Positions 1 to 5,200 of a DNA stretch of 5,200 bases are shown here, in pieces (the first letter of the stretch is position 1; each line of letters starts with the position of its first letter). A program made the translations under genes and the position numbers. The stretch covers positions 1 to 5,200 of the forward strand of contig CAMLOC010000314.1 of assembly GCA_946481465.1 (NCBI GenBank), given 5' to 3'. Origin of the DNA: an uncultured Shinella sp. Its GTDB lineage: Bacteria; Pseudomonadota; Alphaproteobacteria; Rhizobiales; Rhizobiaceae. The notes beneath the pieces are model-generated. The model had not been told where the DNA came from. It made no database searches and saw only the letters and a program-made list of their open reading frames with translations.

Positions 1-690
1 CCAGATGTTCTCGACCTTCGCGCCGAGCGAGACGAGCTGGTTGAGACAGGCGAGCGCGGCGGCGCCCGCGCCCGAGGCGACGATCTTGGCGTCGGAAAGC
101 GCCTTGCCGGCCAGTTCCAGGCCGTTGAGGACCGCGGCGGCGACGATGATCGCCGTGCCGTGCTGGTCGTCGTGGAAGACGGGGATGTCCATCTTCTCGC
201 GCAACTGGCGCTCCACCTCGAAACATTCCGGCGCCTTGATGTCCTCAAGGTTGATGCCGCCGAAGGTCGGCTCCAGCGCGGAGACGACATTGACCATCTC
301 GTCGACCGTCGGCGCGTCGATCTCGATGTCGAAGACGTCGATGCCGGCGAACTTCTTGAAGAGAACCGCCTTGCCTTCCATCACGGGCTTGGAGGCGAGG
401 GGGCCGATATTGCCGAGGCCGAGCACGGCCGTGCCGTTGGAGACGACGGCGACGAGGTTGGCGCGCGCGGTGTAGTCGGCGGCCGTGTTGGCGTCGTCGC
501 GGATGGCGAGGCAGGGCGCGGCGACGCCGGGCGAATAGGCGAGCGCCAGGTCGCGCTGGTTGCCGAGCGGCTTGGTCGGGTTGATCTCGAGCTTGCCGGG
601 GCGGGGGTGGCGGTGGAAGAAGAGGGCCTGCTGGTCGATGTCGCCGCTTGCCGGACCGTCCTGCGTGCGCGATTTGTCACCCGTGCTCAT
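1..690 (-). CDS. dme: Malic enzyme, MaeB/Dme type, N-terminal 230 residues (cut by left edge)
   Basis: Oxidative decarboxylation of L-malate to pyruvate with reduction of NAD(P)+, a cytosolic step feeding pyruvate from C4-dicarboxylates. The frame is open from the ATG at 690 to the window edge. Visible landmarks: [11 protein letters not shown] with the conserved Tyr at residue 52; [12 protein letters not shown] at about 85-96; KPVMEGK with the likely catalytic Lys at 107 (Tyr39 and Lys94 in E. coli MaeB by my alignment); NLEDIKAPE with metal-binding Glu149/Asp150; FHDDQHGTA at 172-180; and the start of the nucleotide-binding fold, SGAGAAA, at 206-212. The start is supported by a GGGAG ribosome site 4 nt upstream (695-700). 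An in-frame ATG at 705 has no comparable site. Family members of this kind are about 760-770 residues, with a C-terminal phosphotransacetylase-like domain that would lie outside the window. The N-terminus (MSTGDK, then [12 protein letters not shown]) resembles, from memory, Sinorhizobium NAD-dependent Dme. Cofactor preference cannot be read here, so NADP-dependent Tme/MaeB is the alternative. Confidence 0.93.
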   Translation of the reverse strand, partial: MSTGDKSRTQDGPASGDIDQQALFFHRHPRPGKLEINPTKPLGNQRDLALAYSPGVAAPCLAIRDDANTAADYTARANLVAVVSNGTAVLGLGNIGPLASKPVMEGKAVLFKKFAGIDVFDIEIDAPTVDEMVNVVSALEPTFGGINLEDIKAPECFEVERQLREKMDIPVFHDDQHGTAIIVAAAVLNGLELAGKALSDAKIVASGAGAAALACLNQLVSLGAKVENIW

Positions 691-725
691 GATGCTCCCT
701 GCCATATGCTGTTTTCGTCGCGACC

Positions 726-740
726 CTTCGCTCTGCGAAG
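726..740. repeat. Small perfect hairpin in the malic enzyme leader
   Basis: CTTCGC (726-731) and GCGAAG (735-740) form a perfect 6-bp stem with a 3-nt loop. It would lie about 36 nt upstream of the malic enzyme ATG, inside the predicted leader transcript. No T-run follows on either strand, so it is not an obvious intrinsic terminator. A role in transcript stability or translation is only a possibility. Confidence 0.3.
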
Positions 741-770
741 CCGCCGCGACGTGACGTTTTCCGAGTCTTC

Positions 771-799
771 CATAAAGCCGCAATCAGCGGTCTGTGCAA
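771..799 (-). promoter_or_regulatory. Candidate sigma-70 type promoter for the malic enzyme gene
   Basis: Read on the minus strand, TTGCAC (794-799) and TTTATG (771-776) are separated by exactly 17 nt, which fits a housekeeping -35/-10 pair with an imperfect -10. The start point would fall near 764, giving a leader of roughly 70 nt before the ATG at 690. The -35 box abuts an inverted repeat (799-825). This is pattern matching only. No comparably good promoter was found for the phosphoesterase gene on the plus strand; TTGAAA at 813-818 has no convincing -10. Confidence 0.35.
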
Positions 800-828
800 T
801 GCCTATTTGCCATTGAAAAAGGCATAGG
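799..828. repeat. Interrupted inverted repeat ATGCCT-N15-AGGCAT, possible operator
   Basis: ATGCCT at 799-804 is matched by its reverse complement AGGCAT at 820-825, with a 15-nt A/T-rich spacer. A second, overlapping pairing, CCTAT (802-806) with ATAGG (824-828), uses almost the same bases. It lies in the middle of the divergent intergenic region and touches the predicted -35 of the malic enzyme promoter, where a regulator could affect one or both genes. The arms are short, so chance is possible. Confidence 0.35.
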
Positions 829-926
829 TGTGTCATCAATCTGAAACAGGAGTCTGGTTTTCAACGGGATGAAAGCCGCCCTTTCCGACGACCACCGCGG
901 CGGCCGGCCACCCGGAGTAAAGACGC

Positions 927-1763
927 ATGACTGCGACCCTTGCCGACCCCAATGTCCGCCACTTCCGCACGCTGTTCATCTCGGACGTGCATCTGGGATC
1001 GAAGGCGGCCAAGGCGGATTTCCTGATCGATTTCCTGCGGCATCACGAAGCGGAGACCATCGTGCTCGTCGGCGACATCGTCGACGGCTGGCGCCTCAAG
1101 CGCAACTGGTACTGGCCGCAGGCCTTCAACGACGTGACGCAGAAACTCCTGCGCAAGGCCCGCAAGGGCACGCGCATCATCTACATTCCCGGCAACCACG
1201 ACGAATTCCTGCGCGAGTTCCCCGGCACCCATTTCGGCGGCGTGGAAGTGGCCGACCGCATCATCCACGAGGCGGCCGACGGCAAGCGCTATCTCGTGCT
1301 GCACGGCGACGAGTTCGACGTCGTGGTGCGCCATGCCCGCGTCGTCGCCTATCTCGGCGACTGGGCCTATGACGCGGCCATCGCCATCAACGTCGTCTTC
1401 GCCGCCATCCGCCGCCGGCTCGGCCTGCCGTACTGGTCGTTCTCCTCCTGGGCCAAGCAGCAGGTGAAGACGGCGGTGAACTTCATCGGCGAGTTCCAGA
1501 AGGTGGTGGTCGAGGAGGCGCGGCGCCACGATGCCGACGGCGTGATCTGCGGCCACATCCACCACGCCGTCATCACCGAGATCGACGGCATCCGCTACAT
1601 CAACAGCGGCGACTGGGTGGAAAGCTGCACGGCCATCGCCGAGCACCATGACGGTAAGATGGAGCTGATCACCTGGCAGACGCTCGCCGCGATCCCCGCC
1701 GAGGTGGTTCCGGTCTCGCGCCAGATGCCGGCGATCGGGGCCCGCGCGCCGGAGGCGGCGTAA
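927..1763 (+). CDS. LpxH-like metallophosphoesterase (UDP-2,3-diacylglucosamine diphosphatase family)
   Basis: A 278-residue calcineurin-like phosphoesterase with the full set of metal-binding motifs: ISDVHLG (Asp20, His22), VGDIVDG (Asp50, Asp53), GNHDE (Asn90, His91, Asp92), HGDEFD (His126, Asp128) and CGHIHH (His210, His212). Residues about 135-200 form a helix-rich insertion rich in Trp and Arg (YWSFSSWAKQQVK), in the place where LpxH has its membrane-associated lid. INSGDWVESCTA at about 226-237 is typical of the COG2908 group. No signal peptide or transmembrane helix is seen, so it is cytosolic or peripheral to the inner membrane. The start is supported by GGAG at 914-917, 9 nt upstream. 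LpxH hydrolyses UDP-2,3-diacylglucosamine to lipid X in lipid A synthesis, and databases often give this group that name. However, E. coli LpxH has GNRDF where this has GNHDE, and many alphaproteobacteria use the unrelated LpxI. The fold and hydrolase chemistry are therefore secure, but the substrate is not. It stands alone, divergent from the malic enzyme. Confidence 0.93.
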   Translation: MTATLADPNVRHFRTLFISDVHLGSKAAKADFLIDFLRHHEAETIVLVGDIVDGWRLKRNWYWPQAFNDVTQKLLRKARKGTRIIYIPGNHDEFLREFPGTHFGGVEVADRIIHEAADGKRYLVLHGDEFDVVVRHARVVAYLGDWAYDAAIAINVVFAAIRRRLGLPYWSFSSWAKQQVKTAVNFIGEFQKVVVEEARRHDADGVICGHIHHAVITEIDGIRYINSGDWVESCTAIAEHHDGKMELITWQTLAAIPAEVVPVSRQMPAIGARAPEAA

Positions 1764-1846
1764 GCCGGCGGCGGGCAGAAATAGCGGATTGGCGCACGTA
1801 CATCGTCATGATAGAGCGGTGGGCGTTCCAATCAGGTTCCCCACCC

Positions 1847-3064
1847 ATGAATGCCCCCTCCGGTTTTACCGTGACCGCCGGTGCGCCGCCGTTCTTCGCC
1901 GCGCGCATCGCCCTCGTCTTCTGCGCGCCGATGATGGTCAACGGCATCGCGCTGCCGTTCTTTCCGGTCTGGCTGGAAACGCTGTCGATGAGCGATTTCC
2001 AGATCGGCATCGTCCTCGCCGTGCCGATGTTCGTGCGCGTCTTCACCGCGCCGGTGGCCGGCATCATCGCGGATCGGCTCGGCGAGCGTTCCATCGTGCT
2101 GCTCTGGTCGGGGCTCCTGTCGCTCTTAACGGCGCTCGCGCTGTTTGCGACCGGATCGTTCTGGCCGGTGCTGCTGCTCTATACGCTGCAGGGCGCCGTC
2201 TATTCGCCCTATGTGCCGATCACCGAGGCGATCATGCTGTCGGGCGTGCGGCGCTGGAATTTCGATTACGGCAGGATGCGGCTCTGGGGCTCGCTCGCCT
2301 TCATCGTCGCGACGATGATCGGCGGGTGGCTTGCCGGCCTCTACGGCGGCGCCATGGTGCTGCCGGCCATGGCCGTCGGCTTCGTGCTGACCGTGCTCGG
2401 CGCGGTGATGGCGCCGAAGATCGGCAAGCCGCGCCGCCCGTCGCCCATCGCCGCGATCGCCACCATGCCGACGAAGAGCACGCTGCGGCAGGCGGACGTG
2501 CAGTTCATGCTGATCGGCGTCTCGCTGGTCAATGCGAGCCACGCCATGCTCTACGCCTTCTCGGCGATCTACTGGCAGAAGATGGGGTTCAGCGGCGTCG
2601 ATGTCGGCATCCTGTGGAGCGCCGGCGTGCTGGCCGAGGTGGTGTTCTTCCTCTTCGCCGTCCAGTTGCGGCGCCGCTTCAATCTCTGGTCCATGATGAC
2701 GGTCGGCAGCGCCGTGGCGGTCGGCCGCTGGGTCCTCTTCCCGATGGACATGTCCTTCGCCGGCTATTTCGCGCTGCAATGTCTGCACGCCTTCACCTAT
2801 GCGCTGATCCACATGAGCGCGCAGAGCAGGCTCGTGGAGCGCGTGGCGGAGGAGCAGGAGGCGGCCGCGCAGGGGCTCTATTACTTCTATACCGGCGTCT
2901 TCACCGCGCTCGCCACCTTCGTTTCGGGCTATGCCTACAACTGGTACGGCGTCGAGGGTTTCTACCTCATGTCGTTCGTCGCCGCGGCCGGCCTCGCCTC
3001 GGTTGTCGCCGGGCGCCTCGTCGCGCCGCGCGCTCAGCCCCAGAGCACGGGTTCCGGCGGGTAG
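1847..3064 (+). CDS. MFS transporter, HcaT/MFS_1-like family
   Basis: A 405-residue inner-membrane protein with about 12 hydrophobic helices, as in the major facilitator superfamily. Landmarks: the first helix from about residue 18 (ARIALVFCAPMMVNGIALPFF); the loop 2-3 motif GIIADRLGERS at 72-82; helix-4 region SPYVPITEA at 120-128; and DYGRMRLWGSLAF at 140-152, which is characteristic of the HcaT (3-phenylpropionate)/nucleoside-symporter-like branch. A long loop near 200-220 (PKIGKPRRPSP) divides the two six-helix halves. The substrate cannot be inferred. I prefer the ATG at 1847 because it places a normal short tail before helix 1. An in-frame ATG at 1808 would add 13 residues, and neither has a strong ribosome site (AGG near 1834-1836 favours 1847). 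It starts 83 bp after the phosphoesterase stop with no terminator seen between, so read-through is possible. Its last 31 bp overlap the 3' end of the convergent epimerase gene. Confidence 0.9.
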   Translation: MNAPSGFTVTAGAPPFFAARIALVFCAPMMVNGIALPFFPVWLETLSMSDFQIGIVLAVPMFVRVFTAPVAGIIADRLGERSIVLLWSGLLSLLTALALFATGSFWPVLLLYTLQGAVYSPYVPITEAIMLSGVRRWNFDYGRMRLWGSLAFIVATMIGGWLAGLYGGAMVLPAMAVGFVLTVLGAVMAPKIGKPRRPSPIAAIATMPTKSTLRQADVQFMLIGVSLVNASHAMLYAFSAIYWQKMGFSGVDVGILWSAGVLAEVVFFLFAVQLRRRFNLWSMMTVGSAVAVGRWVLFPMDMSFAGYFALQCLHAFTYALIHMSAQSRLVERVAEEQEAAAQGLYYFYTGVFTALATFVSGYAYNWYGVEGFYLMSFVAAAGLASVVAGRLVAPRAQPQSTGSGG

Positions 3065-4017
3065 ACGGTCGAGCCCTCGTAGGTGAGGCCGGGCTCGCGG
3101 TCGCGGGCAAGCAGCAGCGGGCCGTCGAGATCGACGAAATCGGCCCCCTGCGCCAGGAGCACGGCCGGCGCCATGCCGAGCGAGGTGCCGACCATGCAGC
3201 CCACCATGATCTTCAGCCCGTGCGCCTTCGCCGCCGCGCGCAGCGCCAGCGCCTCCGTCAGCCCGCCCGCCTTGTCGAGCTTGATGTTGATCGCGTCGTA
3301 GCGGTCGACGAGGTTCTGGACGTCCTTCGTGCGGTGCACGCTCTCGTCGGCGCAGATCGGGACGGGGCGGACGATGTCGCGCAGCGCCGAATCGCTTCCC
3401 GCCGGCAGCGGCTGCTCGACAAGGGCGATGCGCGCCTCGGCGCAGAGCGCCAGGTGGTAGGCGAGGCTTTCCGGCGTCCAGCCCTCGTTGGCATCGAGGA
3501 TGATGGCGCTCTCCGGCGCGCCGGCGCGCACCGCGCGGATGCGGGCGGCGTCGTCCGCCGTGCCGACCTTGACCTTGAGGAGGGGGCGGCCCGCCTCCTG
3601 CGCCGCCTGCCGCCGCATCGCCTCGGGCTCGCCGAGGGAGAGCGTATAGGCGGTGACGAGCTTTTGCGGCGGCGCGGCGTTGACCACCTGCGCGGTCGGC
3701 ACGCCCGACAGCTTCGCCTCCAGGTCCCAGAGCGCGCAGTCGAGGGCGTTGCGGGCAGCCCCCGCCGGCATGATCCGCGCCAGCTCCTCGCGGCCGATGC
3801 CGTCCTCGACGGCGCCGCGCATCTCCTCGATGGCGGCGAGCACGCCGGCGACCGATTCGCCGTAGCGCGCATAGGGAACGCATTCGCCGCGCCCGGAACG
3901 GCCCGAGCCGCCGATCGTGCAGGTCACCACCTCGGCCGTCGTCTTGGCGCCGCGCGAAATGGTGAACGTGCCGGCGATGGGGAAGCTTTCGGCGGTGGCG
4001 AGCAATGTGCGGCGCAT
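3034..4017 (-). CDS. dgcA: Enolase-superfamily epimerase/racemase (L-Ala-D/L-Glu epimerase; DgcA-type N-acetyl-D-Glu racemase)
   Basis: A complete 327-residue member of the mandelate racemase/muconate lactonizing enzyme group, with an N-terminal capping domain (about 1-115) and a barrel. Catalytic residues are all present: the KVK pair Lys148/Lys150, metal ligands Asp175 (LDAN), Glu201 (EQPLP) and Asp224 (CADES), and Lys246 (NIKLDKAGG) on the opposite face. The DLD motif at 296-298 is the aspartate pair that holds the substrate amino group in dipeptide epimerases. Epimerases of this type invert L-Ala-D-Glu to L-Ala-L-Glu when murein peptides are recycled. A related branch, DgcA, racemises N-acetyl-D-glutamate in D-glutamate breakdown, and the C-terminus (GCMVGTSLGMAPA, then GPLLLARDR) resembles that branch from memory. 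The symbol is therefore tentative. The start ATG at 4017 has AGGA at 4026-4029, 8 nt upstream; longer in-frame starts would run into the divergent permease gene. The usual DgcA partner, the N-acetyltransferase DgcN, is not in this window. No signal peptide; cytosolic. Confidence 0.9.
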   Translation of the reverse strand: MRRTLLATAESFPIAGTFTISRGAKTTAEVVTCTIGGSGRSGRGECVPYARYGESVAGVLAAIEEMRGAVEDGIGREELARIMPAGAARNALDCALWDLEAKLSGVPTAQVVNAAPPQKLVTAYTLSLGEPEAMRRQAAQEAGRPLLKVKVGTADDAARIRAVRAGAPESAIILDANEGWTPESLAYHLALCAEARIALVEQPLPAGSDSALRDIVRPVPICADESVHRTKDVQNLVDRYDAINIKLDKAGGLTEALALRAAAKAHGLKIMVGCMVGTSLGMAPAVLLAQGADFVDLDGPLLLARDREPGLTYEGSTVYPPEPVLWG

Positions 4018-4114
4018 GGGGCTGTTCCTGGCGGGCTTGAAAAAATCGAGGCGGGACGGGGCTTTTGCGGGTTCGTTCGGTGACAGACGGGCGGCGAGCC
4101 GGTAAGACAGGCGC

Positions 4115-5200
4115 ATGTTGTCCCAAGCACGGGAAGATGCAAGAGACTTGACCGCCGCCCGTCCCCCCATCGACATCGCGATCGAAAACCTGCCTGGAAA
4201 AGGCGGAGAGGTCTGGCGCCTTTCCGGCGAATGGGTGAACACGAACGCGGTCGCCGCCGGCAAGCGGCTGGCGGATATCGGCCGCGGGCAGGGCGGCGCG
4301 CTGGAAATCGACCTCGGCGGCGTGACGGCCATGGACACGGCCGGCGCCTGGCTGCTGCGCCGGGCCATCACCGAACGGCAGGGCGAGGGCGGCGCGGTGA
4401 GCCTGGCCGACCGCGCGGGCGCGCGCTATGCCGACCTGATTTCCGCGCTGCCGGAAAGGCTTGCCGAACCGCAGGAAGACGGCGACGTGAAGGGCTCGCT
4501 GTTCGAGCGCACCTTCGCGCCGGTCGGCCGCGCGGTGATGGACGTGTGGGACGACACGGTCGCCGCCATGTTCATCCTCGGCTCGGCGGTGCGCGGCGCC
4601 CAGCTGAAGCTCGGCCGCCGCAGCGGCGTGTCGCCCTCGGCGATCGTGCACCAGATCGACCATATGGGCGTGCGCGCCGTGCCGATCATCCTGCTGATGT
4701 CCTTCCTCATCGGCGCGATCATCGCCCAGCAGGGCGCCTTCCAGCTGCGCTATTTCGGGGCCGAGGTCTTCGTCGTCGATCTCGTCGGCATCCTCCAGCT
4801 GCGCGAGGTCGGCGTGCTGCTCACCGCCATCATGATTGCCGGCCGCTCGGGCAGCGCGATCACGGCCGAGATCGGCTCGATGAAGATGCGCGAGGAGATC
4901 GACGCGCTGAAGGTGATGGGGCTCAGCCCCGTCGGCGTCCTCGTCTTCCCGCGTCTCGTTGCGCTGACGGTGGCGCTGCCGCTTCTGACCATCCTCGCCA
5001 ATTTCGCGGCGCTCGGCGGTGCCGCCTTCGTCGCCTGGTCCTATTCCGGCATCACCTTCGACACCTTCCTGTCGCGCCTTCGCGAGGCGATCGACCTGTC
5101 GACGGTGGTGTCGGGCATGATCAAGGCGCCCTTCATGGCGCTGATCATCGGCATCGTCGCCTCGGTCGAGGGGCTGAAGGTGGGGGGCAGCGCCGAATCG
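4115..5200 (+). CDS. mlaE: STAS-MlaE fusion: phospholipid-transport ABC permease (C-terminus cut by right edge)
   Basis: The frame is open from ATG 4115 to the window edge, 362 residues. Residues about 19-120 form a STAS-like domain; IDLGGVTAMDTAGAWLL (65-81) is its core, and Thr75 sits where MlaB carries its conserved Ser/Thr. From about residue 145 comes the MlaE permease: an interfacial helix followed by hydrophobic segments at about 188-205, 218-242, 275-308 and 338-352. MIAGRSGSAITAEIGSM (240-256) and MREEIDALKVMGLSP (258-272) are diagnostic; the latter is the cytoplasmic helix that meets the ATPase. The VGGSAES ending precedes roughly 40 more residues in the family. It would be the inner-membrane channel of an Mla/Ttg2-type system moving phospholipids between membranes, with ATPase (MlaF) and MCE-domain protein (MlaD) genes expected just downstream. 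In E. coli the STAS part is the separate protein MlaB. The start is uncertain: ATG 4115 has AGG only 3 nt upstream, and TTG 4148 is an alternative that removes 11 residues. A general ABC/STAS name would also be acceptable. Confidence 0.92.
   Translation, partial: MLSQAREDARDLTAARPPIDIAIENLPGKGGEVWRLSGEWVNTNAVAAGKRLADIGRGQGGALEIDLGGVTAMDTAGAWLLRRAITERQGEGGAVSLADRAGARYADLISALPERLAEPQEDGDVKGSLFERTFAPVGRAVMDVWDDTVAAMFILGSAVRGAQLKLGRRSGVSPSAIVHQIDHMGVRAVPIILLMSFLIGAIIAQQGAFQLRYFGAEVFVVDLVGILQLREVGVLLTAIMIAGRSGSAITAEIGSMKMREEIDALKVMGLSPVGVLVFPRLVALTVALPLLTILANFAALGGAAFVAWSYSGITFDTFLSRLREAIDLSTVVSGMIKAPFMALIIGIVASVEGLKVGGSAES

Noticed and set aside
869..1372. Upstream ATG at 869 opening a 167-codon plus-strand frame before and into the phosphoesterase
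   Set aside because: It is in a different frame from the phosphoesterase, the product is Arg/Pro-rich, and there is no clear ribosome site directly before it.
861..1649. 262-codon open frame on the minus strand, antisense to the phosphoesterase
   Set aside because: The plus-strand gene has five conserved metal-binding motifs and a good ribosome site. The antisense frame is a low-complexity Asp/Val/Ala/His-rich product.
1747..1770. CGCCGG/CCGGCG inverted repeat over the phosphoesterase stop codon as a terminator
   Set aside because: The stem is only 6 bp with a 12-nt loop, no T-run follows, and such GC pairs are expected by chance at this base composition.
1764..1846. Promoter for the MFS gene in the 83-bp gap
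   Set aside because: TTGGCG near 1790 and TGATAG near 1809 are only about 14 nt apart, too close for a standard promoter, and no better pair was seen.
1789..4083. 764-codon open frame on the plus strand
   Set aside because: It is an Arg/Ala-rich shadow frame of the MFS gene and of the reverse-strand epimerase, without recognisable motifs.
2126..4663. 845-codon open frame on the minus strand across the MFS, epimerase and permease genes
   Set aside because: Its translation is Arg/Ala/Gly/His-rich with no domain pattern and spans three genes with strong family motifs in other frames. High GC with GC-rich third positions produces such frames.

Overview
The window looks like ordinary chromosome from an alphaproteobacterium, most likely Rhizobiales/Rhizobiaceae. 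The reasons are high GC with strong GC-ending codon use, a malic enzyme N-terminus that resembles the rhizobial Dme/Tme type, an N-terminal STAS domain fused to an MlaE-type permease, and scarce GANTC sites (the CcrM methylation target). The genus call is inference; no database was searched. I see no mobile element, CRISPR array, tRNA, rRNA or phage gene.

Layout: (1) 1-690, minus strand, holds the first 230 residues of a malic enzyme that runs off the left edge. (2) 691-926 is a 236-bp divergent intergenic region with a candidate promoter for the malic enzyme, an inverted repeat at its -35 end, a short hairpin in the leader and two GANTC sites. (3) 927-1763, plus strand, encodes a complete LpxH-like calcineurin-type metallophosphoesterase. 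(4) After an 83-bp gap, 1847-3064, plus strand, encodes a 12-helix MFS transporter of the HcaT/MFS_1-like kind. (5) 3034-4017, minus strand, encodes a 327-residue enolase-superfamily epimerase of the L-Ala-D/L-Glu epimerase/DgcA type. Its stop codon lies inside the MFS gene, so the two genes overlap tail to tail by 31 bp. (6) After a 97-bp divergent gap, 4115 to the right edge, plus strand, encodes a STAS-MlaE permease fusion lacking only its extreme C-terminus.

The genes do not form one operon, because strands alternate. Three of the five products plausibly touch the cell envelope: the LpxH-like phosphoesterase (lipid A or related nucleotide-lipid), the epimerase (peptidoglycan-derived dipeptides or N-acetyl-D-glutamate) and MlaE (phospholipid transport between membranes). 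The malic enzyme belongs to central C4-dicarboxylate metabolism.

I found no convincing undescribed system. The most useful points are the non-canonical LpxH-like active site, the epimerase without an adjacent partner gene inside this window, the convergent coding overlap, and the control region between the malic enzyme and the phosphoesterase. Very long unbroken frames on the opposite strand of several genes are composition artefacts and are not annotated.
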